DNA of 64,000 bases from Georgenia daeguensis (GTDB taxonomy: Bacteria > Actinomycetota > Actinomycetes > Actinomycetales > Actinomycetaceae). Below, piece by piece: positions 15,761 through 26,018 of this stretch. The stretch covers positions 1-64,000 of the forward strand of contig NZ_BAABBA010000012.1 of NCBI RefSeq assembly GCF_039537705.1, read 5' to 3'. How positions within the stretch are numbered: position 1 is the first letter of the stretch; every line of letters starts with the position of its first letter. The position numbers were made by a program, and so were the translations under genes. The notes under the pieces are model-generated. The model had not been told where the DNA came from, ran no database searches, and saw nothing but the letters and a program-made list of their open reading frames with translations.

Positions 15761-16982
15761 GGGTGACCTCCCCGCCGTGGACGTCGAACCGGGCCCCGTC
15801 GAGCGCCGCCGGGACGTCCTCGGGCACGGCGGCCGTGATGAGCACCTGCTGCGCGTGCGCGACCATGCCGGCGAGCCGCTCGCGCCGGCGCGAGTCGAGC
15901 TCGGCGAAGACGTCGTCGAGGATCAGGACCGGTTCGCCGTCGCGGCCCCACGGGGAGGCCTCGTCCTCCCGGAGCACCTCGTAGGACGCGAGCCGCAGCG
16001 CCAGGGCGTACGACCAGGACTCGCCGTGGCTGGCGTACCCCTTGGCGGGCAGGGTGCCGAGCGAGAGGACGAGGTCGTCGCGGTGCGGCCCCACCAGGCA
16101 CACCCCGCGCTCGATCTCGCGCTCCCGCAGCCGGCCCATCGCGTCGAGCAGCCGCTGCGTGACGGCCCCGGTGTCGAGCAGCGCCTCCTCGCGCGCCTCG
16201 ACGGCGCCGCGGGCGGCGTCCCCGGCGGCGCTGTCGTCGGCCAGTTCGGCGGCGTCGAGGTCGGGGGTCTCGTCCACGACGTCGATGCTGGCCCGGTAGT
16301 CGATGCGGGCCGCTCCCTGGCCGGCGCTGACCTGGTCGTAGGCGGCGGCCACGTGCGGCCGCAGCTTCCTGACCAGCTGGGCGCGGGCGGTCACGAGCTG
16401 GGCGCCGGCCCGCGCGAGCTGGCCGTCCCACACGTCCAGGGTGCTCAGGTCGACGCGGCCGCCGCGGCGGCGCGCGGCCCCGGCGGACTTCAGGAGGGCC
16501 CCGCGCTGGCGCAGGACCTTGTCGTACTCCGACCGCACCCCCGAGAGGCGGGGCGTGATGAGCACGGTCAGCTCGTCGAGGAACCGCCGCCGGTGACCCG
16601 GGTCGCCCTTCACCAGCTCGAGGTCCTCGGGGGCGAACACCACCGTGCGGACCACGCCGAGCACGTCGCGGGTGCGGGCCGGGGCGCGGTTGAGCCGGGC
16701 CCGGTTCGCCTTGCCTGCCACGATCTCGAGCTCGACCAGCGTGGGCCGGTCACCGTGGACGATCTTGGCCCGCACCACCGCTCCGCCGGTGCCCTGGCGG
16801 ACGAGCGCGGCGTCGGCGGCGACTCGGTGGCTCGAGAAGGTCGAGAGGTAGGCCACCGACTCCACGAGGTTCGTCTTGCCCTGACCGTTCTGGCCCACGA
16901 AGGCCGTCACGCCCGGCTCGAGCGCCAGGACCACCTCGCGGTAGGACCGGAAGTCGTTCAGGGCGAGGTCCGAGACGTACAT
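15753..16982 (-). CDS. recF: DNA replication/repair protein RecF
   Basis: An SMC-like ATPase that helps load RecA at single-strand gaps with RecO/RecR. 409 residues starting MYVSDLALNDFRSY. The Walker A is GQNGQGKTNL, the ABC-like signature region is SHGESWSYALALRLA (the loop that replaces LSGGQ), and Walker B is VLILDDVFAELDSRRRE. The family start at ATG 16982 was chosen; the frame stays open upstream but that stretch is a shadow of gnd. It lies between gnd (32 bp gap) and dciA (overlap). Confidence 0.96.
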   Translation of the reverse strand: MYVSDLALNDFRSYREVVLALEPGVTAFVGQNGQGKTNLVESVAYLSTFSSHRVAADAALVRQGTGGAVVRAKIVHGDRPTLVELEIVAGKANRARLNRAPARTRDVLGVVRTVVFAPEDLELVKGDPGHRRRFLDELTVLITPRLSGVRSEYDKVLRQRGALLKSAGAARRRGGRVDLSTLDVWDGQLARAGAQLVTARAQLVRKLRPHVAAAYDQVSAGQGAARIDYRASIDVVDETPDLDAAELADDSAAGDAARGAVEAREEALLDTGAVTQRLLDAMGRLREREIERGVCLVGPHRDDLVLSLGTLPAKGYASHGESWSYALALRLASYEVLREDEASPWGRDGEPVLILDDVFAELDSRRRERLAGMVAHAQQVLITAAVPEDVPAALDGARFDVHGGEVTRA

Positions 16983-17014
16983 CCCCGCCCTGCTCCTTCC
17001 GTCCCTGGTGGTGT

Positions 17015-17980
<966 letters not shown>

Positions 17981-18075
17981 CTCGGCTCCCTCCGGTTTGC
18001 CGTCTCGCTCGTGCGTGTGGGCGCGCCCGCGTTGCGGACCGTGCGCCGTCCCCGGCCAGTGTGGCCCGGGAGGGC

Positions 18076-19206
18076 TCAGCCGGCGAACCGGATCGGCATC
18101 AGCAGGTAGCGGAAGCCCGGGTCGTCGTCGCCCTCGAGCGAGCCCTGGCCGGTCATGACGGCCGGCTTGGACGGGTGGGTGAACGACATCCGCACGAACG
18201 GCGTGGTGAGCGCGCCGAGACCGTCGAGGAGGTAGTGCGGGTTGAAGGCCGTGGTGATCGGCTCGCCCGTCAGCGTCGCCTCGAGCGCCTCGGAGGCCTG
18301 CGCGTCGTCGCCCTGGCCGGCCTCGAGGACCACCTGCCCCTCGCTGAAGGTCAGGCGGATCGGGGTGTTGCGCTCGGCCACCAGGCTCACGCGGCGGGCC
18401 GCCTCGACGAGGACGTGGGTGTTGACCACGGCGTGGGTGGTGGTGGACTCGGGAAACAGGCGACGCACGGGCGGGTAGTCGCCCTCGACCAGGAGCGACG
18501 TGGTGCGGCGGCCGCCGGCCTCGAAGCCGACCAGCGCGGCTGGCCCCTCCGTGGACAGCGCGACGTCGACGGAGCCGGCGCTGGTCATCGACTTCGCGAC
18601 GTCGGAGAGCGTGCGGGCACGGACCAGCGCGAAGGAGCTGATCGACGGCGAGGCGGGGTGCCAGGTGAGCTCGCGCATGGCGAGGCGGTACCGGTCGGTG
18701 GCCAGGAGCGTGATCTTCTCGCCCTCGATCTCCATGCGGACGCCGGTCAGCAGGGGCAGCGTCTCGTCGCGGCTGGCGGCGATCGTCACCTGCGCGACGG
18801 CCTCGGTGAGGACCCCGGCCTCGACGCTGCCGCTCACCTCGGGCATCCCGGGCAGCGCCGGGTAGTCGTCCACGGGCATGGTCAGGAGCGTGAAGCGGGA
18901 GGCGCCGCAGGTGAGGACCACCTTCGAGCCGTCGAGCGCGACGTCGACCGGCTTGGCGGGCAGGGCCTTGCAGATGTCCGCCAGGAGCCGGCCGGAGACG
19001 AGGACGACGCCGGCGGACTCGACGTCGGCGGGCACCTCGGAGCGGGCGGAGACCTCGTAGTCGAAGCTCGAGAGGGTCAGAGTCCCGTCGGCGTCCGCCT
19101 CGAGCCGTACGCCGGCGAGGACGGGAACTGGGGGTCGTGCTGGGAGGGAACGTGCCGTCCAGGTGACAGCCTCGGTCAGGACGTCACGCTCGACCCGGAA
19201 CTTCAC
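18076..19206 (-). CDS. dnaN: DNA polymerase III beta sliding clamp
   Basis: A ring-shaped dimer that tethers the replicative polymerase to DNA. 376 residues: VKFRVERDVLTEAVTWTARSLPARPPVPVLAGV at the start, three clamp domains, and the conserved C-terminus DPGFRYLLMPIRFAG (the actinobacterial form of the MPMRL-type end). The start is GTG at 19206, where conservation begins; an in-frame codon at 19260 only adds non-conserved residues. GAGAAGG lies upstream. dnaN is separated from dnaA by the oriC gap. Confidence 0.97.
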   Translation of the reverse strand: MKFRVERDVLTEAVTWTARSLPARPPVPVLAGVRLEADADGTLTLSSFDYEVSARSEVPADVESAGVVLVSGRLLADICKALPAKPVDVALDGSKVVLTCGASRFTLLTMPVDDYPALPGMPEVSGSVEAGVLTEAVAQVTIAASRDETLPLLTGVRMEIEGEKITLLATDRYRLAMRELTWHPASPSISSFALVRARTLSDVAKSMTSAGSVDVALSTEGPAALVGFEAGGRRTTSLLVEGDYPPVRRLFPESTTTHAVVNTHVLVEAARRVSLVAERNTPIRLTFSEGQVVLEAGQGDDAQASEALEATLTGEPITTAFNPHYLLDGLGALTTPFVRMSFTHPSKPAVMTGQGSLEGDDDPGFRYLLMPIRFAG

Positions 19207-19999
19207 GATGGATGACCTTCTCTCGAGGAATCGCCGGAGGGTGCACGCGGCGCAGGCCAACCTTACGCGAGGTGATCAAGGGCTCGGTAGCCGAATCACA
19301 GACCTGTGACACGAGATTCGGAACAGGTCGGTCCGGGGCCTCGTCGGTCGTCCACAACATTCCCCTCATATAAGTGTCTTCATCGTCGTAGCCCGTGTGG
19401 AAACTGTGGAGAACCGCCGTCGTCGCAGGTCACGTCGGCATCCCCGATGTGGGCGACGCGGTGGCCGGCGCTGTGCACGAAGGCTCGCGGCAGTGGATCT
19501 GTGATTCGTCCCCACGCGCCGTCCACCGAACTCTTGTCGTTCGTCCACGGCAACGTTTCGGGTTGTCCACCGCTGTCCACAGGTTTGTGCACATCTGTGA
19601 ATCTTCACTACATGGCGAGAAGGGTCGCTGACAAGCCCCTAGGGCGGGGTATGGACGGCACGGTGAGAACCTGCCCGTAACGTGCGAGCCGGAGAGGCCG
19701 TCGGGGCCCACGGCCCTGTCGTCTCCGCGGTCTCCCGGCCGCGTCGCCTCGTGGTCGGCGTCGCCTGGTGGTCGGCGTCGCCTGGTGGTCGGCGTCACCT
19801 CGTGGTGCTGTCGCGCCGTCGCGACGCATTGCCGCCCGCGCACGCGCACCGCACGGCGCCCTGGTCGCGCGCCACCAGGCTGCGGTGCAGCGCCGGTGAG
19901 GACGCCTTCGGCGGCGCCGGCGCTGTGCGACGGCTCAGGTGCCGGCGCTCACGGCGGGTGGAGTGCTCGGCCTCCGAGCGTGGAGCTCCGTGCGGCGGG
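19207..19999. other. oriC: chromosomal replication origin in the dnaN-dnaA gap
   Basis: A 793 bp gap with no gene. DnaA-box matches (consensus TTGTCCACA or TTGTGCACA) include TCGTCCACA at 19348-19356 and TTCTCCACA on the reverse strand at 19405-19413. TCGTGCACA lies on the reverse strand at 19472-19480, TTGTCCACC at 19563-19571, CTGTCCACA at 19573-19581 and a perfect TTGTGCACA at 19585-19593. A locally A/T-richer patch (CCTCATATAAGTGTCTTC, about 19365) next to the first boxes is a candidate unwinding site. This is where oriC lies in mycobacteria and Streptomyces. The half near dnaA carries a 17-bp tandem repeat instead of boxes. Confidence 0.85.
19743..19810. repeat. 17-bp tandem repeat, four copies, at the dnaA side of oriC
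   Basis: Units at 19743-19759, 19760-19776, 19777-19793 and 19794-19810. The middle two are identical (GTCGCCTGGTGGTCGGC); the first differs by one base and the last by several (GTCACCTCGTGGTGCTG). It lies 190 bp downstream of the dnaA stop. Confidence 0.9.
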
Positions 20000-21499
20000 T
20001 CAGGCGCCGCGGGCCTTCTGCTTGATGCGGTTCGTCAGCTCGGTGACCTGGTTGAAGGTGGAGCGCTTCTCCGCCATCTGCTCGCGGATCTTGCGGTTGG
20101 CGTGCATCACGGTGGTGTGGTCGCGACCGCCAAAGAGCTGGCCGATCTTCGGCAGCGAGAGGTCGGTGAGCTCGCGGCAGAGGTACATGGCGATCTGACG
20201 GGCGTTGACGAGCACCCTGGAGCGGTCCGCGGAGCACAGCGCCTCGATGGAGACGGAGAAGTAGTTCGCGGTCTGGCTCATGATGAGCGCCGGCGTGATG
20301 TCCTCGCCCTCGGGATCGGTGATGAGGTCCTTGAGCACCATCTCCGCCAGCGACAGCTCGACCGGCTGGCGGTTGAGGTTCGCGAAGGCCGTGACGCGGA
20401 TGAGGGCGCCCTCCAGCTCGCGGATGTTCGTGGAGATCCGCGAGGCGATGTACGACAGCACCTCGTCGGAGGCCTGGAGGTTCTCGTTGACGGCCTTCTT
20501 CCGCAGGATCGCGATCCGGGTCTCGAGGTCCGGCGGCTGGACGTCGGTCAGCAGACCCCACTCGAACCGTGAGCGGAGCCGGTCCTCGAAGCCGTTGAGC
20601 TGCTTGGGCGGCAGGTCGGAGGTGATCACGACCTGCTTGTTGTCGTTGTGGAGCGAGTTGAACGTGTGGAAGAACTCCTCGACGGTCTGCTCCTTGCCGC
20701 CCAGGAACTGGATGTCGTCGATGAGCAGCACGTCGACGTTGCGGTACCGGCGCTGAAAGTTCTCGGCCTTGTCGTCCCGGATGGAGTTGATGAAGTCGTT
20801 GGTGAACTCCTCGGAGTTCACGTACCGCACGCGGATGCCGGGGTAGAGGTTCCGGGCGTAGTGACCGATGGCGTGGAGCAGGTGCGTCTTGCCCAGACCC
20901 GAGCCGCCGTAGATGAACAGCGGGTTGTAGGCCTTGGCAGGGGCCTCGGCGACGGCGGTCGCAGCGGCGTGCGCAAACCGGTTCGAGGCGCCGGTGACGA
21001 ACGTCTCGAATGTGTACTTCGGGTTCAGGCGCGACGAGTCCACCGAGTGGTCGTCGGTGGAAGAGCCACGGTCGGCGCTGTTGCGCTGCGGCACCGGTCG
21101 TTCGTCGACCGCACGGGCCGGCGTGCGTGCCGAGGGCGCGCTCCGGAAGTCGTTCCCGGCCGCCGGGGTGGGGAAGTCCTGGCCGGAGGACGGGGTGGCG
21201 GGGGGTTCCGGCGCCGACGGCGCAGGCTCCGTCTCGAGCGTCGGGTCGACGGTGACCGCGAAGCGGACCGGTGCGCCCACGACCTCGGCGAGGGCCTCCG
21301 TGATGGGGATACGGGCGCGGGTCTCGAGGAAGTCCTTGGCGAAGTCGCTCGGCACCGCGAGGAGGATCGTGCCGTCGATGACGCCGAGCGGGCGTGTCAG
21401 GCTGACGAACGCCAGCTGCCCCCGCCCGATCTCGCCCCGGGTGGTGAGAAGATCGACCGCGCGAGCCCAGCTCTCCGCGATCGGTTGGTTCTCGGGCAC
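20000..21499 (-). CDS. dnaA: Chromosomal replication initiator DnaA
   Basis: An AAA+ ATPase that binds DnaA boxes at oriC, melts the origin and recruits the helicase. 499 residues: domain I (1-85), then a Pro/Ser/Asp-rich domain II linker (~86-155). The AAA+ domain III has Walker A GGSGLGKT (198-205), Walker B VLLIDDIQFL and sensor/Box VII segments. Domain IV contains the DNA-binding signature GGRDHTTVMHA near the C-terminus. The start is GTG at 21499. Upstream, 21541-21580 holds a perfect TTGTCCACA, suggesting autoregulation. Confidence 0.98.
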   Translation of the reverse strand: MPENQPIAESWARAVDLLTTRGEIGRGQLAFVSLTRPLGVIDGTILLAVPSDFAKDFLETRARIPITEALAEVVGAPVRFAVTVDPTLETEPAPSAPEPPATPSSGQDFPTPAAGNDFRSAPSARTPARAVDERPVPQRNSADRGSSTDDHSVDSSRLNPKYTFETFVTGASNRFAHAAATAVAEAPAKAYNPLFIYGGSGLGKTHLLHAIGHYARNLYPGIRVRYVNSEEFTNDFINSIRDDKAENFQRRYRNVDVLLIDDIQFLGGKEQTVEEFFHTFNSLHNDNKQVVITSDLPPKQLNGFEDRLRSRFEWGLLTDVQPPDLETRIAILRKKAVNENLQASDEVLSYIASRISTNIRELEGALIRVTAFANLNRQPVELSLAEMVLKDLITDPEGEDITPALIMSQTANYFSVSIEALCSADRSRVLVNARQIAMYLCRELTDLSLPKIGQLFGGRDHTTVMHANRKIREQMAEKRSTFNQVTELTNRIKQKARGA

Positions 21500-21887
21500 T
21501 GCTCTCCCCCTGGGACGACGTGGGCGTGATGTGTGAGTGTCGCACGGAACAGTGCGTCATCCACACGTTTGTCCACAAGTGTGGGTAGAGAGACAGTTGT
21601 TCATCTCTGGGTCATCGGGCGCTCGCTTGCGGACGGGACGAGGCTAGTACTCGGGCCCATCGGACGGGCTCGGTCCACAGCCCTGTGTGTCTCGATCCAC
21701 AGCTCGGGCTGACGCAGTCCGGATTGACCCGCGGAAGGCGCTCACGTACCGTGGGGAGGCCGTCTCGACGGATCTTCTGGTGTGCCCGCGCTGACTGCGT
21801 GGCGGCCCGGGGACGTAGGCGGGTCCGACCAGCACTGCCCGACCGTGGCGGGGCCTGACGAGTTACCGAGCGTTTTGGAGTAATGCC
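21500..21887. promoter_or_regulatory. dnaA/rpmH divergent promoter region with DnaA boxes
   Basis: A 388 bp gap without a gene. It contains a perfect TTGTCCACA at 21569-21577, TCATCCACA at 21557-21565, and CGGTCCACA and CGATCCACA near 21670-21702. These boxes next to the dnaA start fit autorepression by DnaA and may belong to a bipartite origin. A GTTTTGGAG element precedes rpmH. Confidence 0.65.
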
Positions 21888-22025
21888 GTGAGCAAGCGCA
21901 CTTTCCAGCCGAACAACCGGCGCCGGGCCAAGGTGCACGGGTTCCGCCTGCGGATGCGTACCCGCGCCGGCCGCGCCATTCTCGCCGCGCGCCGTCGCAA
22001 GGGGCGTTCCGAGCTCTCCGCCTGA
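21888..22025 (+). CDS. rpmH: 50S ribosomal protein L34
   Basis: The 45-residue L34 (MSKRTFQPNNRRRAKVHGF, ending RRKGRSELSA) of the large ribosomal subunit. The start is GTG at 21888 with TTGGAG upstream; an ATG five bases earlier is out of frame and stops at once. It heads the rpmH-rnpA-yidD-yidC-jag-rsmG cluster and diverges from dnaA. Confidence 0.97.
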   Translation: MSKRTFQPNNRRRAKVHGFRLRMRTRAGRAILAARRRKGRSELSA

Positions 22026-22032
22026 GCTGACG

Positions 22033-22437
22033 GTGCTGCCGGCCCGGCACCGTATGCGCCGGTCTGAGGATTTCTCCGACGCAGTTCGCCGGGGTGCCCG
22101 CAGCGGTGCGCGACGTCTGGTCGTCCACCTGCGGTCCGGCGCGCACACAGACCACTGGCCGACGAGCGGCCGCGACGAGCGCGCGGCCCTCGTCGGCTTC
22201 GTCGTGCCCAAGGCGGTCGGCAACGCCGTGCGACGGAACGAGGTGAAGCGCCGGCTCCGAGCGCTGATGGCGCAGAGGGTCCAGCTCCTCGAGGCGGGCA
22301 CGCGCGTCGTCGTCCGGGCGCTGCCACCGGCCGCCGGGGCGAGCAGCGCCGACCTCGCGCACGACCTCGACCGGGCGCTGGCCGGCGCACGACGGCGGGA
22401 AGACGGCCGGGTTCCCACCGCCCGGGACGCGTCGTGA
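22033..22437 (+). CDS. rnpA: Ribonuclease P protein component
   Basis: The protein cofactor of RNase P, which matures the 5' ends of tRNAs with the rnpB RNA (not in this window). 134 residues: LPARHRMRRSEDF at the start, then GFVVPKAVGNAVRRNEVKRRLRAL, which holds the RNR motif in its usual form. The GTG at 22033 lies seven bases after rpmH. The C-terminus is longer and Arg/Ala-rich. The last bases overlap the yidD start. Confidence 0.95.
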   Translation: MLPARHRMRRSEDFSDAVRRGARSGARRLVVHLRSGAHTDHWPTSGRDERAALVGFVVPKAVGNAVRRNEVKRRLRALMAQRVQLLEAGTRVVVRALPPAAGASSADLAHDLDRALAGARRREDGRVPTARDAS

Positions 22438-22847
22438 GTGACGACCGGCCGGGGCGAGCGGCGCCGTCGGACGGGCACGACGTTCGCCCGCGCAATCCAC
22501 TGACCTGGTTGCTCCTCGGTCTGGTTCGGGTCTACCAGGCCGTCGTGTCTCCCTGGTTGCCGCCGAGCTGCAAGTACTACCCGTCGTGCTCCGCCTACGC
22601 GGTCACGGCACTGCGCCGGCACGGCGCTGTGAAGGGGACGGCGCTGGCCGGCTGGCGGCTGCTGCGGTGCAACCCGTGGAGCCACGGGGGCGTGGACCAT
22701 GTTCCTCCGCGGGGACGGTGGTCGAACGCGGTGGCAGGAGCGGCGAAGGCGGACGCAGAGCCGCGGAGTTCGGACGAGAGTGCGGGAACCCGTACCCTCG
22801 GTGCAGACACTCGGGGGGCGCGGACGATCGCGCCGCAGGATCGCTAG
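22434..22847 (+). CDS. yidD: Membrane protein insertion efficiency factor YidD
   Basis: A small membrane-associated protein that assists YidC/Sec insertion. The family core lies at residues 20-93: LLGLVRVYQAVVSPWLPPSCKYYPSCSAYAVTALRRHG, then WRLLRCNPWSHGGVDHVP, including the conserved cysteines of CKYYPSCS and the RCNPW motif. The start GTG overlaps the rnpA stop (GTGA). The copy is 137 residues, with a ~40-residue disordered tail beyond the usual ~80-90 residues. Confidence 0.94.
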   Translation: MSDDRPGRAAPSDGHDVRPRNPLTWLLLGLVRVYQAVVSPWLPPSCKYYPSCSAYAVTALRRHGAVKGTALAGWRLLRCNPWSHGGVDHVPPRGRWSNAVAGAAKADAEPRSSDESAGTRTLGADTRGARTIAPQDR

Positions 22848-22858
22848 GAGCGCACAGC

Positions 22859-24046
22859 ATGGACTGGTTCGACACAATCCTGTACCCGATCATGGTCGCC
22901 GTCGCCTGGATCATGGTCCGGGTGCACGACCTGCTCGTGTGGCTCGGCATGTCCGCCGGCTCGGGCTGGGCATGGGTGCTCTCGATCGTCGGACTGACGA
23001 TCGTGATCCGGATCCTGATCATCCCGCTGTTCTTCAAGCAGATCAAAGCTGCTCGCGGCATGCAGCTCGTGCAGCCCGAGATGCAGAAGCTCCAGAAGAA
23101 GTACAAGGGCAAGACCGATCCTGCATCGCGTCAGAAGATGCAGGAAGAGATGATGGCCCTGTACCGCGAGCACGGGACGAACCCGTTCGCGTCGTGCCTG
23201 CCGATCCTTCTGCAGATGCCGATCTTCTTCGCGCTCTTCCGCGTGCTGAACAGCCTGGGCCCGTTGTCACAGGGGACGTACGCGGACGGTGACAGGGACT
23301 CCATCGGTCCGCTGACCCAGGAGCTGGCGCAGCAGGCGGAGCGCTCGACCCTCCTGGGCGCCCCGATCTCCGAGACGTTCCTGTCCTCGGACCTGACCAC
23401 GGTCAAGATCGTCACCGTCCTGCTCATCATCTTGATGTCGGTGACGACGTTCCTCACGCAGCGCCAGCTGACGATGAAGAACATGCCGGCGTCGGCGCTC
23501 GACAACCCGATGGCGCGTCAGCAGAAGATGCTGATGTACATCCTCCCGCTGGTCTTCGCCTTCTCCGGCGTGAACTTCCCGATCGGTGTCCTCATCTACT
23601 GGTCCGTGTCGAACCTCTGGTCGATGGGGCAGCAGTTCTACACGATTCGCAAGCAGCCGGCGCCCGGCTCCGAGGCCTACAAGGCACGCCAGGAGCGCCT
23701 GGCGAAGAAGCGAGCCCGCAAGGGTCTGCCCCCCGAGGTGGACGAGGCCAAGCCGGCCACCGAGGTCGAGCCGCCGAAGGGGCAGCGCGTGCAGCCCAAG
23801 CGCAAGGACCGCGCCAAGAAGGTTGCGCCCCCCGTGACGCCCGCGCCGATCGCTGCGTCGACGGCGGACGAGACGGATCCTGAGGAGGGGGCGGAGCCGG
23901 AGAAGGCGCCGTCCGCGCGGATCGGCAAGGACGGTCTCACGCCCGAGGAACGCGCCCAGAAGCGCTACGACGAGCGTGCAGCACAGCGACGTGCCGCTGC
24001 CGCGAGGCGTAAGGCTCAGGCCAAGAACCAGGGCAAGAAGAAGTAG
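22859..24046 (+). CDS. yidC: Membrane protein insertase YidC
   Basis: Inserts proteins into the cytoplasmic membrane, alone or with SecYEG. 395 residues starting MDWFDTILYPIMVAVAWIM, with the Oxa1 core: LTIVIRILIIPLFFKQIKA (conserved Arg in the groove), a charged hairpin (QPEMQKLQKKYKGKTDPASRQKMQEEMM), FASCLPILLQMPIFFALFRVL and two further helices. The C-terminal ~110 residues are Lys/Arg/Glu-rich and probably contact ribosomes. The start ATG at 22859 has AGGAG nine bases upstream; the longer in-frame extension to 22586 overlaps yidD and is not conserved. Confidence 0.96.
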   Translation: MDWFDTILYPIMVAVAWIMVRVHDLLVWLGMSAGSGWAWVLSIVGLTIVIRILIIPLFFKQIKAARGMQLVQPEMQKLQKKYKGKTDPASRQKMQEEMMALYREHGTNPFASCLPILLQMPIFFALFRVLNSLGPLSQGTYADGDRDSIGPLTQELAQQAERSTLLGAPISETFLSSDLTTVKIVTVLLIILMSVTTFLTQRQLTMKNMPASALDNPMARQQKMLMYILPLVFAFSGVNFPIGVLIYWSVSNLWSMGQQFYTIRKQPAPGSEAYKARQERLAKKRARKGLPPEVDEAKPATEVEPPKGQRVQPKRKDRAKKVAPPVTPAPIAASTADETDPEEGAEPEKAPSARIGKDGLTPEERAQKRYDERAAQRRAAAARRKAQAKNQGKKK

Positions 24047-24124
24047 CATCCGTGCCCTCGAGGGCGCGCACGATCCAGCAGGCTGCCGTAGAGGCGGCAC
24101 AGGGCTAGAGAAGAGGGACACCCC

Positions 24125-24652
24125 GTGAGCGAGGACGAGAAGGCCGGCGTCGACACCCCCAGGCCGACGAGCTCCGAGGCGATCAAGCGCCTGGAGGAGG
24201 AAGGCGAGATCGCCGCCGACTACCTCGAGGAGCTGCTCGACATCGCGGACCTCGACGGGGACATCGACATCGACGTCGACCACGGACGGGCTGCCGTCGA
24301 GATCGTGTCCGAGGAGGACGGCTCGCGCTGGCTCAAGCGGCTCGTCGGCAAGGACGGCGAGGTGCTCGACGCTGTCCAGGAACTCACCCGGCTTGCCGTC
24401 CAGGCGAAGACGGGCGAACGGAGCCGATTGATGCTCGACATCGCCGGGTACCGCAAGGGCCGGCGAGGTGAGCTGACGATGATCGCCGAGCAGGCGATCC
24501 GCGAGGTACGCGCCTCCGGCGAGAAGCAGGCGCTGCCGCCCATGAACCCGTTCGAGCGGAAGGTCGTCCACGACGTCGTTGCGGCCGCCGGGCTCGTCAG
24601 CGACTCAGAGGGCGTCGAGCCTGAGCGCCGCGTGGTCATCCACCCCGCCTGA
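24125..24652 (+). CDS. khpB: RNA-binding protein KhpB/Jag (KH-R3H)
   Basis: 175 residues. An acidic N-terminus is followed by a KH type II domain (about 50-115: LKRLVGKDGEVLDAVQELTRLAV, GKDG loop) and an R3H domain (about 115-172: MNPFERKVVHDVVA, ERRVVIHP). Jag/KhpB binds RNA and in Gram-positives affects cell elongation and division. The copy lacks the N-terminal Jag-N domain of firmicute homologues, as is normal for actinobacteria. The start is GTG at 24125 behind AAGAGGGA. Confidence 0.94.
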   Translation: MSEDEKAGVDTPRPTSSEAIKRLEEEGEIAADYLEELLDIADLDGDIDIDVDHGRAAVEIVSEEDGSRWLKRLVGKDGEVLDAVQELTRLAVQAKTGERSRLMLDIAGYRKGRRGELTMIAEQAIREVRASGEKQALPPMNPFERKVVHDVVAAAGLVSDSEGVEPERRVVIHPA

Positions 24653-24656
24653 CCCG

Positions 24657-25304
24657 ATGACGGAACCGGAGGAAGCGGGCGTCGAGGAGCCATCGGACGC
24701 CGTTCGCGAGTTGTTCGGGCTCGCCTGGGCGCCGGCTGAGCACTTTGCGAAAATGCTCGCCGAGGAGGGCGAGCTGCGCGGGTTGATCGGGCCGCGGGAG
24801 CTCCCGCGGCTGTGGTCCCGGCACCTCGTCAACTCCGCCGCTGTCGTGCCCTTCATCCCCGAAGCGGCGGCCGTCGCTGACGTCGGGTCCGGGGCCGGCT
24901 TTCCCGGCGTTGTCGTCGCCCTGCTGCGCCCCGACCTCGACGTCCACCTCATCGAGCCGATGGAGCGGAGGGTCACCTGGCTCTCCGACGTTGTGGAAGA
25001 GCTCGGCCTTGACAACGTGACCGTGGTGCAGGCCCGGGCTGAGGAGCTCCACGGGAAGGTCGCCTTCGACGTCGTCACGGCCCGTGCCGTCGCCGCGATG
25101 GACAAGCTTGCCCGTTGGACGATGCCGCTCGTAAAACCCGGCGGCCGACTGGTCGCTCTCAAGGGACAGCGGGCAGAGGAAGAGCTCGACAGCGCAAAGT
25201 ACGTGCTTCGTAAGTTCGGAGTCGCCGAGGTACGGGTCGAACAGGTGATCCCAGTTGCCGACGGCGAAGCCACTACAGTTGTAGTGCTCGACAAACGTCG
25301 ATGA
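24657..25304 (+). CDS. rsmG: 16S rRNA (guanine-N7) methyltransferase RsmG
   Basis: Adds the m7G at 16S position 527 (E. coli numbering) using S-adenosylmethionine; its loss gives low-level streptomycin resistance in several bacteria. 215 residues with motif I VADVGSGAGFPGVVVALL, motif II VHLIEPMERRVTWL, AVAAMDKLARW and GGRLVALKGQRAEEEL. The ATG at 24657 is four bases after jag. It is the last gene before the parS array. Confidence 0.96.
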   Translation: MTEPEEAGVEEPSDAVRELFGLAWAPAEHFAKMLAEEGELRGLIGPRELPRLWSRHLVNSAAVVPFIPEAAAVADVGSGAGFPGVVVALLRPDLDVHLIEPMERRVTWLSDVVEELGLDNVTVVQARAEELHGKVAFDVVTARAVAAMDKLARWTMPLVKPGGRLVALKGQRAEEELDSAKYVLRKFGVAEVRVEQVIPVADGEATTVVVLDKRR

Positions 25305-25757
25305 CCTGTGTGCGGCGGCCCCCTCACGCTGGCGTCTGTCTGTGCCGCAGCAGTTCTACGGGTTCCCACCGAACCCGCGGCTTGATGACGTAGCAAGACC
25401 GGGATGGTTCGGTTGATTGGTAGCCGAACTCGGGAGGAGCCGCGGGCAGCCGTGCTCCGCGACACATCCGTAGGCGGAAACTGAACGATCGCGGTTTCGG
25501 TGCCGCGCCCGCTCACGCGCCCGTGTCCGAGCCCGAACTTGCGATGGCACCGTCGGGCCAGCTGCTGCGAAGTCGTCCTCGGCGGCTTGGGTAGAGTGCA
25601 GGACGCTGGCCTCGCGGGTAAGTGCGGGCCGCCTGTGCCACAGCAGCGAGAAGTGCAGTGCGCAGGTCAAGATGATCGGCGGGCGCGATTGGTTGTCGCC
25701 TGGTGCTGCCGGCCATGTTTGGCGTTATCTTCCCGCCGGCGGGCCTAGCGGTTTGTC

Positions 25758-25771
25758 GTTTCACGTGAAAC
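25758..25771. promoter_or_regulatory. parS site 1 (perfect)
   Basis: GTTTCACGTGAAAC, an exact match to the 14-bp core of the bacterial parS palindrome recognised by ParB. Confidence 0.93.
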
Positions 25772-26004
25772 CAGCCCGCGAGTCGGTCAGCACGTCAAGT
25801 CGCTGGCCGGCGACTGATCCGCAAAGGGTTGCGACCGTCGTCCCAAAGTTGGCGCTCACGGTGGGCACGGCGTTCGCGCCGATGTGGCGGAACGACCGCG
25901 ATCTCTGGGCAAAGGCCGCGGAGTGGACCGTCCTCACGTCGCCGGCGCAGGCACGTTCCAAACCGCTCCGCACCGCACTGCACGTACTACTTCTAATTGG
26001 CATG

Positions 26005-26018
26005 GTTTCACGTGAAAC
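26005..26018. promoter_or_regulatory. parS site 2 (perfect)
   Basis: GTTTCACGTGAAAC, 247 bp from site 1. Confidence 0.93.

Noticed and set aside
11489..15766. A 1425-codon open frame antisense to gyrA, gyrB and dciA
   Set aside because: Long antisense frames are expected at this GC content. It runs through the third-position shadow of conserved genes and has no recognisable domain.
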